Shown: piece after piece, positions 35,676 through 45,953 of the stretch | Layout: each line of letters begins with the position of its first letter | Numbering within the stretch: position 1 is the first letter of the stretch | NCBI RefSeq assembly: GCF_050286925.1 | Contig: NZ_JBFWFX010000003.1 | Span: 124,001 to 188,000, forward strand | DNA: 64,000 nucleotides | DNA from: Caloranaerobacter sp050286925 | GTDB lineage: Bacteria; Bacillota; Clostridia; Tissierellales; Thermohalobacteraceae | Direction of reading: 5' to 3' | Position numbers and translations under genes: made by a program | Notes under the pieces: generated by a model | Database searches by the model: none | Told to the model about the DNA's origin: nothing | Seen by the model: the letters and a program-made list of their open reading frames with translations, nothing else

Positions 35676-37709
35676 ATGAAATTTGGAGATATTGTAGTAG
35701 CGATATTTATTATTGCAATAATTTTGATGATTATTATACCTGTTCCTAAAGGTGCTTTAGATATACTTTTAACTCTAAATATATCTTTTGCATTATTAAT
35801 CCTTTTAATTGCAATGTATACTGAAGAAGTTTTACAATTTTCAGTTTTCCCATCTTTATTATTAATAACTACGCTTTATAGACTTTCTTTGAATATATCA
35901 ACAACAAGATACATTTTAACAGATGGAGATGCAGGAAGTGTTATAGAGACTTTTGGGAATTTTGTAATCAAGGGAAATCCCATAGTAGGTTTTATCATAT
36001 TTTTAATAATTGTAATAATACAATTTATAGTAATTACTAAAGGTGCTGAAAGAGTAGCAGAAGTTGCAGCTAGATTTACTCTTGATGCTATGCCAGGAAA
36101 GCAGATGGCTATAGATGCAGATTTAAATTCAGGGCTTATTACAGAAGAGGAAGCTAAAAAAAGAAGAAGTGAGATACAGAAAGAAGCCGATTTTTATGGA
36201 GCGATGGACGGTGCTAGTAAATTTGTTAAAGGAGATGCGATAGCTAGTATTATTATTACTATAATAAATATTTGTGCAGGTTTTGTTATAGGAATTTTAA
36301 CCAAAAAATTAACATTTATGGAAGCGCTTCATAAATACACATTATTAACGGTAGGAGATGGTTTGGTTAGCCAAATACCAGCTCTTATAATATCAACTGC
36401 TACTGGTATAGTTGTAACTAGAGCTGCTTCAGAATCGAATCTTGGACAAGATGTTATTAAACAGCTTTTTAATAGCCATCCTAAAATTATGTATATTATC
36501 GGTAGTGTACTGTCTTTATTAGGAATTGTTACTCCATTACCATTTTTGCCATACATATTTTTAGCAGGTATATTCTTTTATTTAGGTTATAATATGCAAA
36601 TTAATATTCAAAAGAACGTTGAAGAAGAAAAAGAAATTGCAGAAGAAGTAGAAGTTGAAGAAGTTAAAAAGACAGAAAATGTAATGTCATTATTAAAAGT
36701 AGATGACATAGAATTGGAATTTGGTTATGCAATTATACCTTTAGCTGATGTAAATCAAGGTGGGGATTTGCTTGATAGAATTGTATTAATTAGAAGGCAA
36801 ATTGCATTGGAGCTTGGTATAATAGTTCCTATGGTTAGATTAAGAGATAATATACAACTGAACCCAAATGAATATGTAATTAAAATAAAAGGTGTAGAAG
36901 TTTCAAAAGGAGAATTATTATTTGATCATTATTTGGCTATGAATCCAGGAACAGCTAAGGGAGAATTATCTGGGATAGATACTATTGAACCTACATTTGG
37001 TTTACCAGCTAAATGGATAACCGAAGAGGAGAGAGAAAAAGCAGAAATATTAGGTTATACTGTAGTAGATCCACCATCTATCATAGCAACTCATTTGACT
37101 GAAATAATTAGAAAATATGCACACGAGTTACTTGATAGACAAGCAGTTAAAGTTTTAATAGATAATATAAAAGAAGAATATCCTGCTTTAATAGAAGAGC
37201 TTATCCCCAATGTTCTTTCTATAGGTGAGATACAGAAGGTTCTTGCAAATTTATTAAAAGAGCAAATTTCAATTAGAAATATGGTTTCTATTTTAGAAGC
37301 TCTTGCGGATTATGGTGTTGTTACTAGAGACCCAGATTTATTAACTGAATATGTAAGACAGAGATTATCAAGATATATAACAAAAAAATATGTGCAAAAC
37401 AATAAAATAAAAGTAATTACGTTAGACGGTGAACTAGAACAATTAATTATGGACTCTATTAATAAGTCAGAAACAGGTTCATATTTGGCATTAGAGCCAA
37501 CAAAAGTTCAGAAAATTCTTCAAAGCTTATCGAAAAATATAGAAAAAGCAACTTCAATAGGAGAACAACCAATAGTTTTAACAGCTCCTATAGTTAGAAT
37601 ATATTTTAAGAGATTGACTGAACAATTAATAAAAGATTTAGTAGTACTGTCTTATAATGAAATAGAACCTACAGTTGAAGTTCAGTCATTAGGGATGGTG
37701 ACATTATAA
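35676..37709 (+). CDS. flhA: Flagellar export protein FlhA
   Basis: Largest export gate component, thought to use the proton motive force. Seven or eight N-terminal membrane helices lie in residues 1-310. The FHIPEP region is represented by RVAEVAARFTLDAMPGKQMA and IDADLNSGLI. The cytoplasmic domain that docks export chaperones occupies about 340-677. The stop overlaps the flhF start (TAATG). Confidence 0.97.
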   Translation: MKFGDIVVAIFIIAIILMIIIPVPKGALDILLTLNISFALLILLIAMYTEEVLQFSVFPSLLLITTLYRLSLNISTTRYILTDGDAGSVIETFGNFVIKGNPIVGFIIFLIIVIIQFIVITKGAERVAEVAARFTLDAMPGKQMAIDADLNSGLITEEEAKKRRSEIQKEADFYGAMDGASKFVKGDAIASIIITIINICAGFVIGILTKKLTFMEALHKYTLLTVGDGLVSQIPALIISTATGIVVTRAASESNLGQDVIKQLFNSHPKIMYIIGSVLSLLGIVTPLPFLPYIFLAGIFFYLGYNMQINIQKNVEEEKEIAEEVEVEEVKKTENVMSLLKVDDIELEFGYAIIPLADVNQGGDLLDRIVLIRRQIALELGIIVPMVRLRDNIQLNPNEYVIKIKGVEVSKGELLFDHYLAMNPGTAKGELSGIDTIEPTFGLPAKWITEEEREKAEILGYTVVDPPSIIATHLTEIIRKYAHELLDRQAVKVLIDNIKEEYPALIEELIPNVLSIGEIQKVLANLLKEQISIRNMVSILEALADYGVVTRDPDLLTEYVRQRLSRYITKKYVQNNKIKVITLDGELEQLIMDSINKSETGSYLALEPTKVQKILQSLSKNIEKATSIGEQPIVLTAPIVRIYFKRLTEQLIKDLVVLSYNEIEPTVEVQSLGMVTL

Positions 37710-38857
37710 TGAAGGTAAAGAGATACATTGGAAAAACAAATAAAGAAGTTATGGATAAAGTTAAAAGAGAACTTGGTACAGAGGCAGTTATACTTCATAC
37801 AAGGAAAATAAAACAAACTGGTTTTTTTGGTTTTTTTAAAAAACCATTGATAGAAGTAGTAGCTGCAGTAGATGAAAGTTATGAGGTGAAAAATGTAATA
37901 GACAATCGGGCAAATAAAAGTATAGATTATCACAGTAAGTCATTTAATGATGAAATAAATAATGCTCAAAAGGAACTTAATGAAGAAATTAAAGAATTAA
38001 GGAAATTAATAGAAGATATGATTATAAGTGCTACTAAAAAAGAGAAGAGTAATTTATCAGAAAAATTAATTATGTATAAACATATTCTTATTGAAAGAGG
38101 AGTAGAAGAACACATAGCTGATGAAATATTAAATAAAATAAATGAAAGATTTAATGTTGAAGATAAGGATGATAAATCTATTAGAGATATAATTAGATAT
38201 CATTTAATTGAGTATCTAGGCAATCCAGAACCTATAGACTTGTCAAAACCAAACAAAATCATATTTTTTATTGGACCAACTGGCGTAGGGAAAACTACTA
38301 CTTTAGCTAAAATTGCTTCCAAAATATGTTTATATGAAAATTTAGAAGTTGGAATTATTAATGCAGATACATACAGAATAGGGGCTGCAGAACAGATAAA
38401 AACTTATGGAGATATATTAAGTATTCCAGTAAATAATATTTATGATATAGAGGATATTTATAAAGTTATGTCGAAATTAAAAGATAAAGAGATTATTTTA
38501 ATAGATACTGCCGGGAGAAATCATAAAGATAACGAAAAAATTGAAGAAGTAAGGAAATTAATTAATTCTGTTAATAATAAGGAAGTTTATTTAGTATTAA
38601 GTGCAACATCTAGTATGAATACTATTAAATCTATTATTGACAAATATAAAAATATTCCAGAGTATAAAATTATTTTTACTAAGTTAGATGAAGTCGATAA
38701 TTTAGGTATTATTTTAAATACTAGATATTATTCAAATAAACCATTGTCTTATTTTACTACTGGTCAAAATGTTCCAGATGATATTGAGATTGCTGATGTA
38801 AATAAATTAAGTAAATATTTGATTGGAGAGTTACAGTATGAGAGATCAAGCGTATAG
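37709..38857 (+). CDS. flhF: Flagellar placement GTPase FlhF
   Basis: SRP-type GTPase that sets flagellar number and place. An N-terminal B domain (KRYIGKTNKEVMDKVKRELG) precedes the NG domain with GPTGVGKTTTLAKIAS near residue 188, LIDTAGRNHKD and IIFTKLDEVDN. 382 residues. It overlaps flhG, its usual partner. Confidence 0.96.
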   Translation: MKVKRYIGKTNKEVMDKVKRELGTEAVILHTRKIKQTGFFGFFKKPLIEVVAAVDESYEVKNVIDNRANKSIDYHSKSFNDEINNAQKELNEEIKELRKLIEDMIISATKKEKSNLSEKLIMYKHILIERGVEEHIADEILNKINERFNVEDKDDKSIRDIIRYHLIEYLGNPEPIDLSKPNKIIFFIGPTGVGKTTTLAKIASKICLYENLEVGIINADTYRIGAAEQIKTYGDILSIPVNNIYDIEDIYKVMSKLKDKEIILIDTAGRNHKDNEKIEEVRKLINSVNNKEVYLVLSATSSMNTIKSIIDKYKNIPEYKIIFTKLDEVDNLGIILNTRYYSNKPLSYFTTGQNVPDDIEIADVNKLSKYLIGELQYERSSV

Positions 38858-39662
38858 ATTGAGACAAATGGTGAGTAAATACAAAAGCAATAAAGCAAAA
38901 ATAGAAAATAAAATTAATAATAAAACTAGAGTTATGGCTATAACTAGTGGCAAAGGTGGAGTTGGTAAAACTAATTTTACAATTAATTTAGCGATTTCAT
39001 TAAACAAACTTGGATATAAAACAGTCATTTTTGATGCAGATATAGGTTTGGCTAATGTTGATATAGCTTTAGGGATTATGCCTAAACATACTATCGCTGA
39101 TGTTATAAAAAGGAAAAAAGATATTCTAGAAATTATAACGGAAGGTCCTTGTGGACTAAAAATTATTGCTGGAGGGTCAGCATTAGAAGAGTTAATTGAT
39201 ATTAAAGAAAGAGAATTGTATGAATTGACTAGTCAACTTGAAAAATTGTCTGGAATTGCAGATTTTATATTAATTGATACTGGAGCAGGTATATCAAGAA
39301 CTGTATTGAGTTTTATTGAAGCTGCTAATGAAATTATTTTAGTTACTACTCCTGAACCCACTTCTCTAACAGATGCATATGCATTAATTAAAACGTTGAT
39401 TATTTCTAATTGTAGTTATAACAAAATTAATTTAGTAGTAAATAAAGCCGATAATTATTATGAGGCTAAAGAAGTATATGAAAAGTTGAATAGAGTTACT
39501 AAAAGATTTTTAAATTTTGAGTTAATAAATTTAGGGTATATACAAAATAGCAAATTATTAGTAGAATCTGTAAAACTTCAAAAGCCGATAACTTTATTAC
39601 ATCCAAATTCTTCTTTTGTCAAAAGAATAAATACTATTGCTTTAAAAATTGTTGGCAATTAA
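38838..39662 (+). CDS. flhG: Flagellar number regulator FlhG (MinD-like ATPase)
   Basis: MinD/ParA-family ATPase that stimulates FlhF. The N-terminal activator helix (MRDQAYRLRQMVSKYK) is followed by the deviant Walker A (TSGKGGVGKTNFTINLA) near residue 39, then FDADIGLANVDIALG and LIDTGAGIS. ATG 38838 gives the classical DQAxxLR start; a frame opening at 38823 is inside flhF. 274 residues. Confidence 0.96.
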   Translation: MRDQAYRLRQMVSKYKSNKAKIENKINNKTRVMAITSGKGGVGKTNFTINLAISLNKLGYKTVIFDADIGLANVDIALGIMPKHTIADVIKRKKDILEIITEGPCGLKIIAGGSALEELIDIKERELYELTSQLEKLSGIADFILIDTGAGISRTVLSFIEAANEIILVTTPEPTSLTDAYALIKTLIISNCSYNKINLVVNKADNYYEAKEVYEKLNRVTKRFLNFELINLGYIQNSKLLVESVKLQKPITLLHPNSSFVKRINTIALKIVGN

Positions 39663-39742
39663 AACAACAACAATGGTAATGATTTTAAAAAATTTATTGA
39701 AAAATTTAAGAATTATTTTTTAAATTATAATAAGTAAATAGT

Positions 39743-39771
39743 TTTACTAATATTTGAAGAAACCCTATATA
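39743..39771 (+). promoter_or_regulatory. Weak candidate promoter before the PilZ gene
   Basis: TTTACT (39743-39748), 17 bases, TATATA (39766-39771). It lies in the 146-base gap between flhG and the PilZ gene, the largest gap inside the fla/che operon. A TATAAT at 39726-39731 has no -35 at proper spacing. An internal promoter is possible but unproven. Confidence 0.25.
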
Positions 39772-39808
39772 CATAAAAAGATTTATTTCAAAAGGAGGAC
39801 CATATTTA

Positions 39809-40483
39809 ATGCAAAAAAAAAAGATATTAGGCGAGTACCCAGTCATAGGTGACAAGATAGAAATTAGAGAAATTAATACAAAAACAAATAATAAATATGC
39901 AAGTCAGATACTTGATATTATTGATGATAATATTTATATAATAAGTGGTCCTATACAAAAAAGTGCATTAATACCTTTACATGTTGGGAGTTTAATTGAA
40001 ATTTCATATTTTCGTGAAGATAAAGGAAGATTTATATTTAAAGCAAAAATTATTGAACGTGAATATAAAGATATATATAAGTTAAAAATTGAGAAAATAA
40101 GTTGTATTACAAAATTACAAGAAAGGAATTACTACAGATTATCAGTAAAATTAGATGTACAAAAAGTATATAATTTAAAGCTTGATGATGAGGAAAAAGA
40201 AACGATTGAGAACTGTATAGCTAAGGATATTAGTGGTAGTGGTATAAGAGTATTTTGCAACTTTAAACATTCTGTTGGAGATTTAATAAAATTGCACATT
40301 TCAATAAAAGATTTTAGTATAACAGCTTTGGGAACAGTTGTAAGAGTTCAAGAGATAGAAAATGATAAATTTAAATTTTCTTTAGGAATCAAATTTATTG
40401 AAATTAAAGATGAAGATAGAGAACGATTGATTAAATATATTTTTGAACAACAAAGAAAATTAAGAAAAAAAGGGATGATCTAA
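39809..40483 (+). CDS. PilZ-domain c-di-GMP receptor, YcgR/MotI-like flagellar brake
   Basis: 224 residues. An N-terminal YcgR-N-like beta domain (about 1-95) is followed by PilZ with RNYYRLSV (RxxxR box, about residue 108) and DISGSGIRV (D/NxSxxG box, about residue 144). Both c-di-GMP-contact motifs are intact. Bacillus MotI (YpfA) and E. coli YcgR slow the motor when c-di-GMP is high. Its place between flhG and cheB argues strongly for a flagellar role. AAAGGAGG precedes the ATG. Confidence 0.9.
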   Translation: MQKKKILGEYPVIGDKIEIREINTKTNNKYASQILDIIDDNIYIISGPIQKSALIPLHVGSLIEISYFREDKGRFIFKAKIIEREYKDIYKLKIEKISCITKLQERNYYRLSVKLDVQKVYNLKLDDEEKETIENCIAKDISGSGIRVFCNFKHSVGDLIKLHISIKDFSITALGTVVRVQEIENDKFKFSLGIKFIEIKDEDRERLIKYIFEQQRKLRKKGMI

Positions 40484-40484
40484 T

Positions 40485-41534
40485 ATGATAAAGGTATTAG
40501 TTGTAGATGATTCAGCATTTATGCGTAAAATAATAAGTGATATTTTGTCTAGTGATGAAATGATAGAAGTAATTGGAACTGCTAAAAATGGTAAAGATGC
40601 TTTAGATAAAATATCCTATTTAGATCCTGATGTTATTACATTAGACATTGAAATGCCTGTGATGGATGGCATTACAGCATTAAAAGAGATTATGAAGAAA
40701 TTCAAAAAACCAGTTGTAATGCTTAGCAGTTTGACTAGCCAAGGGGCTGAAGCAACTTTAAGAGCTTTAGAATATGGAGCTGTTGATTTTATTACAAAAC
40801 CAACTAATATTTTCAAAGTTGGGAGTCAAGATAAAAAAGAAGAAATTATAAATAAAGTTAAAGTAGCTGCAAAAGCTGTCTTACTAAATACTGTAATGGA
40901 TAAGCATACGGTTTTAAGAAAGAGTTCTATAACTATAACTAGTAAAAAAGAAAAATTAGATTATATAGTTGCTTTGGGAACTTCTACTGGTGGTCCAAGA
41001 GCACTTCAGTCAATAATACCTAATTTACCAAGTGAAATAAATGCTGCTTTAGTTGTCGTGCAGCATATGCCAAAGGGTTTTACTAAATCTCTAGCTAATA
41101 GATTAAACTCTATGTCACATCTTGTAGTAAAGGAAGGTGAAGATGGAGAGTTAGTGAAAAGAGGATATTGTTATATTGCTCCAGGTGGTTATCACATGAC
41201 ATTAGATGAAGTAGGTATTAATAAAGTATACATAAGATTAAACAAAGAAGAGCCTGTTTCTGGGCATAGACCATCTGTAGATGTTTTAATGGAATCAGTT
41301 GCAAAAATTAGATATCTAAAAAAAATAGGTGTGATATTAACAGGAATGGGTTCTGACGGAAGTCAGGGTATAAAACTTATTAAAGAAAATAATGGTTTTA
41401 CTATTGCACAAGATGAAAAAAGTTGTGTTGTATTTGGAATGCCAAAAGCTGCAATAAATATCGGGGGTATAAACAAAGTATTACCTTTGAATTCAATTTC
41501 AGATGAAATTTTAAATATATTGGGGGTGTTATAA
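40485..41534 (+). CDS. cheB: Chemotaxis protein-glutamate methylesterase CheB
   Basis: Removes methyl groups from receptors. Receiver domain: VDDSAFMRK and VITLDIEMPVMDG (about residue 53). Methylesterase domain: catalytic Ser in ALGTSTGGPRAL, His in VVQHMPKGF and Asp in GMGSDGSQG. 349 residues. CheR, the opposing methyltransferase, is not in the window. Confidence 0.97.
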   Translation: MIKVLVVDDSAFMRKIISDILSSDEMIEVIGTAKNGKDALDKISYLDPDVITLDIEMPVMDGITALKEIMKKFKKPVVMLSSLTSQGAEATLRALEYGAVDFITKPTNIFKVGSQDKKEEIINKVKVAAKAVLLNTVMDKHTVLRKSSITITSKKEKLDYIVALGTSTGGPRALQSIIPNLPSEINAALVVVQHMPKGFTKSLANRLNSMSHLVVKEGEDGELVKRGYCYIAPGGYHMTLDEVGINKVYIRLNKEEPVSGHRPSVDVLMESVAKIRYLKKIGVILTGMGSDGSQGIKLIKENNGFTIAQDEKSCVVFGMPKAAINIGGINKVLPLNSISDEILNILGVL

Positions 41535-43556
41535 TTGGATATTAGTCAATATCTTGACATATTTATAGATGAGTCTAAAGAACATTTACATAATTTAAAT
41601 GAGAGTTTACTAAGTTTAGAAAAAAATCCTGATGATAAAGAATTGATTAATGAAATATTTAGAGTAGCACATACTTTAAAAGGCATGTCTGGTACAATGG
41701 GATTTACTAAAATAGCAAGTTTGACGCATGAAATGGAAAATTTGCTAGATGCAATAAGAAATGACAAATTAGCTATTAATACTGATGTTATCGATTTATT
41801 ATTTAAATGTTTTGATGCTCTCGAAGAGCATATTAATGTCATAGCTGTAGAAGGTGAAGAGGGAGAGCAAGATAATAAAGATTTGATTATCAAGTTAAAT
41901 TCTATTTTAAATAACGATAAAGATTATCAATCCGAAACTAGTATAGAAACAGTAAAAACTGATAAAGTTGATAGTGTAAATAACCTTAATCAATATGTTA
42001 TTAATATTATAAAAAAGGCGCAGGAAAAGGGATTAAATGCATATACGATTGATGTGACATTAAAAAAAGATTGTATGTTAAAAGCGGCAAGAGCATTCGT
42101 TATATTTAATACATTAGAAAAATATGGAGAAATAATTCATTCAAAACCTTCAGCTGAAGATATAGAAGATGAAAAATTTGATTTAAGTTTTTCGATAACA
42201 ATTTTAAGTAAAAGTGATAAAAATATTATTTTAGATGAATTGAATAGAATAACTGATGTTGAAACTATTGAAATAAAAAAAATTGAAACTGTAGATAGTA
42301 TAAATAACAACAAGGCTTTAGAAGAAACTAGTAAAGGAACTAATAATGTACAAAATAAAACTCAAGTTAAAACTGAGAAAAAAAGTAAAAAGAAAAATAA
42401 TAAAATAGGAAAGACTGTTAGAGTTGATATCGATAGACTTGACAATTTGATGAATCTTGTAAGTGAATTAATTATTATTAAAACGAGAATGGAGGAAGTT
42501 GGTGGTCGTTCTGAAAATCATAACATGAACGAAGCAATTGAATATTTAGAAAGAATTACTACTAGTATACATGATGCAGTTATGAAAGTAAGAATGGTAC
42601 CTATAGATAGAGTTTTTAATAGATTTCCTAGAATGGTGCGAGATTTGTCCAAAGATTTAGGCAAGAATATTAAACTAATTATGTCTGGTGAGGAAACTGA
42701 AGTAGATAGAACAGTAATTGATGAGATAGGAGATCCTTTAATACATTTAATACGAAATTCAATAGATCATGGAATAGAAAGTCCAGAAGAAAGACTAGAA
42801 ATTGGTAAAAAAGAGTCTGGAGCTTTATATTTAAGAGCGTATCCAGATGGTAATAATGTAGTTATAGAAGTTGAGGATGATGGTAGAGGTATTGACTTGG
42901 AAAAAGTTAAACGTAAAGCAATAGATAAAAAAATAATAACGGAAGAAATAGCACATAACATGTCCAAGGAAGAAATAATTTCTTTACTCTTTAAAGCTGG
43001 TTTTAGTACAGCTGAAAAAATATCAGATATTTCAGGCAGAGGTGTTGGATTAGATGTAGTTAAAAATAAAATTGAAGCTATAGGTGGTAATATTGAAGTT
43101 GAAACTGAAAAAGGAAAAGGTACTAAATTCACAATAAGAATACCGCTAACGTTAGCAATAATTCAAGCATTATTAATAAAACTGCAAGATGAAATTTATG
43201 CATTACCATTAAGTTCTATAAAAGAAATTACAACTATTGAAAGTAAAGCTATTAGAAAAATACAGAATCATGAAGTAGTTTTATTTAGAGATAAAACACT
43301 GCCAATAGTTAGATTAAATGAAGTTTTGGGAATCCAAAAATCGGATGAAACAGATGAGAGTGAGGAATTGATTACAGTTGTTGCTAAAAAGGGAGATAAA
43401 GAAGCAGGTCTGATTGTAGACAAGCTTATAGGACAACAGGAAATAGTAATAAAATCGTTAGGAAAATATTTGTCAGGAACTAGATATATAGCAGGAGCAA
43501 CAATTTTAGGAGATGGTAGTATATCGCTTATACTTGATATAAATTCCTTATTTTAG
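41535..43556 (+). CDS. cheA: Chemotaxis histidine kinase CheA
   Basis: Kinase at receptor arrays that phosphorylates CheY and CheB. The Hpt domain has the phospho-His in VAHTLKGMSGTMGF, about residue 46. A P2-like response-regulator-binding region spans about 150-240, then a Lys-rich linker and the dimerisation domain (VRVDIDRLDNLMNLVSELII). The ATPase boxes are HLIRNSIDHGIE, VEDDGRGID and GRGVGLDVVKNKIE, and a CheW-like domain ends the protein. TTG 41535 follows GGGGGTG; 673 residues. Confidence 0.97.
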   Translation: MDISQYLDIFIDESKEHLHNLNESLLSLEKNPDDKELINEIFRVAHTLKGMSGTMGFTKIASLTHEMENLLDAIRNDKLAINTDVIDLLFKCFDALEEHINVIAVEGEEGEQDNKDLIIKLNSILNNDKDYQSETSIETVKTDKVDSVNNLNQYVINIIKKAQEKGLNAYTIDVTLKKDCMLKAARAFVIFNTLEKYGEIIHSKPSAEDIEDEKFDLSFSITILSKSDKNIILDELNRITDVETIEIKKIETVDSINNNKALEETSKGTNNVQNKTQVKTEKKSKKKNNKIGKTVRVDIDRLDNLMNLVSELIIIKTRMEEVGGRSENHNMNEAIEYLERITTSIHDAVMKVRMVPIDRVFNRFPRMVRDLSKDLGKNIKLIMSGEETEVDRTVIDEIGDPLIHLIRNSIDHGIESPEERLEIGKKESGALYLRAYPDGNNVVIEVEDDGRGIDLEKVKRKAIDKKIITEEIAHNMSKEEIISLLFKAGFSTAEKISDISGRGVGLDVVKNKIEAIGGNIEVETEKGKGTKFTIRIPLTLAIIQALLIKLQDEIYALPLSSIKEITTIESKAIRKIQNHEVVLFRDKTLPIVRLNEVLGIQKSDETDESEELITVVAKKGDKEAGLIVDKLIGQQEIVIKSLGKYLSGTRYIAGATILGDGSISLILDINSLF

Positions 43557-43575
43557 GTAAGTAGGAGGTGATATT

Positions 43576-44010
43576 TTGAATTCGAAAGAGAATTTAAATA
43601 CAAATCAGTATGTTTTATTTAAATTAGAAGATGAAAGCTATGGAATTGAAATTGAATATGTTAAAACAATTGAGAAGATTACAAATATAACGAGAGTACC
43701 AAATACTAAGCCTTATGTCAAAGGGGTTATAAATTTACGTGGAGAGGTTATTCCTGTTATTGATTTAAGAGAAAGATTTGGATTACCAATAAAAGATTAT
43801 AATAATGATACAAGAGTTATAATTGTTTCAATACAAGATTTTGTAATTGGGTTAATAGTAGATTCTTCATCAGAAGTTATCTATTTGAATGATAATGAAG
43901 TGGACAATCCTCCTGCAATAGGAGAGGCAAATACAGCTGAATTTATTAAAGGTATAGGGAAAAAAGATGGAAAATTGATTATGCTTTTAAATCTGAAAAA
44001 AGTTTTATAG
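43576..44010 (+). CDS. cheW: Chemotaxis coupling protein CheW
   Basis: Adapter linking receptors to CheA. The CheW fold shows VLFKLEDESYGIEIEYVKTI, then RVPNTKPYVKGVINLRGEVI and PVIDLRERFGL. 144 residues. The TTG start follows AGGAGGTGA. Confidence 0.97.
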   Translation: MNSKENLNTNQYVLFKLEDESYGIEIEYVKTIEKITNITRVPNTKPYVKGVINLRGEVIPVIDLRERFGLPIKDYNNDTRVIIVSIQDFVIGLIVDSSSEVIYLNDNEVDNPPAIGEANTAEFIKGIGKKDGKLIMLLNLKKVL

Positions 44011-44041
44011 ACAGCATAATAAATATTTAGAGGTGTTAATA

Positions 44042-44656
44042 ATGGATATAAATAATTTAAATATTATGTTGTTGGATGTATTAAAAGAAATAGGTAATAT
44101 AGGTTCTGGGAATGCAGCAACTGCACTAGCAAGTATGATAAATAAGAAAATAAATATGGATGTACCTCAAGTAAAAATCTTAGATTTTAATGAGGTAGCA
44201 AATATACTCGGTGGAGCAGAAAAACCTGTTGTTGGTATTTATTTTGAAATGAGTGGAGATATAAAAGGAAGCATCATGTTCATTTTGAATATAGATTCTG
44301 CACGTTGCTTATTAAATTTACTTTTTAAAAGCAGTAATGAAAGAGATGAATTTACTGATATGGATATGTCGGCTTTATCTGAAGTTGGTAATATACTTGC
44401 TGCTTCTTATATAAATTCTTTAAGTACACTTTCTAATATGGTTTTGAAGATTTCGGTTCCATCGATAGCGTTTGATATGGCGGGAGCGATTTTAAGTGTG
44501 CCTGCTATACAGTTTGGATATATTAGTGATAAGGTTTTGTTTATCGAAACTCAGTTTAAAGAAGGAAATAATCAGGTAACTGGAAATTTGTTTTTAATAC
44601 CAGAATTAGATTCTTTTGAAACAATGTTAAAAAAATTAGGGGTAGTTGGAATATGA
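44042..44656 (+). CDS. cheC: CheY-phosphate phosphatase CheC
   Basis: Dephosphorylates CheY and forms a complex with CheD in adaptation. Two phosphatase motifs are visible: LKEIGNIGSGNAATALASM (about residue 15) and SALSEVGNILAASYINSLS (about residue 112). ATG 44042 follows GAGGTGTT; a GTG at 44033 lies in that site. The stop overlaps the cheD ATG, suggesting matched synthesis. 204 residues. Confidence 0.95.
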   Translation: MDINNLNIMLLDVLKEIGNIGSGNAATALASMINKKINMDVPQVKILDFNEVANILGGAEKPVVGIYFEMSGDIKGSIMFILNIDSARCLLNLLFKSSNERDEFTDMDMSALSEVGNILAASYINSLSTLSNMVLKISVPSIAFDMAGAILSVPAIQFGYISDKVLFIETQFKEGNNQVTGNLFLIPELDSFETMLKKLGVVGI

Positions 44657-45135
44657 AAGTAATAAAAGTTGGAATGGCAGATTTAGCAGTTTGTAAATCA
44701 CCTTGTATAATCATGACTTTAGGATTAGGTTCATGTGTAGGGATTGCTCTATATGATAGAATAAATAAAATTGGTGGGTTAGCTCATATAATGTTACCGT
44801 CTAGCCTAGAGATAAAAAATAATTCAAACAAGGCAAAATTTGCAGATACTGCAATTGAAATGCTGGTTGAAAAAATGATTAAAATTGGAGCAAATAAGAA
44901 TGTTCTAGTAGCTAAATTAGCTGGTGGTTCGCAGATGTTTAAGTTCAGTACTCAAAATGAGCTACTGAGAATAGGTGATAGAAATGTGATAGCATCAAAA
45001 AAGAAATTAAAAGAATACGGTATTCCGATAGTAGCTGAAGATACAGGAGGGAATTATGGTAGAACTATTGAATTAAACTGTGAAGATGGTTCTTTAATGG
45101 TAAAAACAATTGGTAGAGGATGTAAATATATTTAA
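44653..45135 (+). CDS. cheD: Chemoreceptor glutamine deamidase CheD
   Basis: Deamidates receptor glutamines and stimulates CheC. The catalytic Cys is in TLGLGSCVGIALYD and the His in GGLAHIMLP; KLAGGSQMF and EDTGGNYGRTIEL are further family blocks. 160 residues, overlapping cheC by four bases. Confidence 0.96.
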   Translation: MKVIKVGMADLAVCKSPCIIMTLGLGSCVGIALYDRINKIGGLAHIMLPSSLEIKNNSNKAKFADTAIEMLVEKMIKIGANKNVLVAKLAGGSQMFKFSTQNELLRIGDRNVIASKKKLKEYGIPIVAEDTGGNYGRTIELNCEDGSLMVKTIGRGCKYI

Positions 45136-45199
45136 AGGCAATTATGGCTATAGTCTACATAATAGAATTATAGCATCCATCTTACAGGAGGATTTTAAT

Positions 45200-45934
45200 A
45201 TGACCATTGAAGAAATATGGGATAGGTATAAAGCCACCAATAATATTGAATATAAACAAAAATTGGTTGAAGAATACGTATATTTAGTTAAAATTGTAGC
45301 TGGAAGGCTATATAATTATTATAGTGGCAATATAGAATTTGATGATTTGTTGAGCTATGGAGTATTTGGCCTAATAGATGCTATAGAAAAGTTTGATATC
45401 AATAGAGGGTTAAAATTCGAGACATATGCTCAGATTAGAATTAGAGGTGCGATAATAGATAATTTAAGAAAACTAGATTGGATTCCTAGATCTTTGAGAA
45501 AAAAAGCTAAAGAATTGGAGGAAATTGTTAGAGAATTAGAGAATAATTTAGGAAGAACAGTTACACATAAAGATATTGCTAAAAAGCTAAATATTGATGA
45601 AAAAGAAGTAGAAAAATTATTTAGAGAAGTTTCGATTTATAATATTGTTTCGTTAGAAGATATCATTGCTTCTGGTAATGAAATAATATTTAAAAATGGC
45701 CATGATACTCCAGAAGGGCAATTTGAAAAAAAAGAAATAAAATCCATAATTAGCGAAATAATTGATAATTTGCCAGAAAAAGAAAAAATGGTTATATCGT
45801 TGTATTACTATGATGAACTAACTTATAAGGAGATAAGTGAGATTTTAGGAGTTTCCGAATCAAGGATATCACAATTACATAGTAAAGCTCTTATTTCTAT
45901 CAAAAGCAAGTTAAAACATATAGGAATATTTTAA
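45200..45934 (+). CDS. sigD: RNA polymerase sigma factor SigD (FliA/WhiG type)
   Basis: Directs late flagellar and chemotaxis genes such as flagellin. Region 2 has YGVFGLIDAIEKFDINRGLK and FETYAQIRIRGAIIDNLRK, region 3 follows, and region 4 has the helix-turn-helix YKEISEILGVSESRISQLHS. ATG 45200 follows AGGAGGAT; the frame is open upstream to 45110 inside cheD. 244 residues. Its far position in a long operon is, in Bacillus, part of what makes motility bistable. Confidence 0.96.
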   Translation: MTIEEIWDRYKATNNIEYKQKLVEEYVYLVKIVAGRLYNYYSGNIEFDDLLSYGVFGLIDAIEKFDINRGLKFETYAQIRIRGAIIDNLRKLDWIPRSLRKKAKELEEIVRELENNLGRTVTHKDIAKKLNIDEKEVEKLFREVSIYNIVSLEDIIASGNEIIFKNGHDTPEGQFEKKEIKSIISEIIDNLPEKEKMVISLYYYDELTYKEISEILGVSESRISQLHSKALISIKSKLKHIGIF

Positions 45935-45953
45935 TTGTTCAGGTGGTGAGTAA

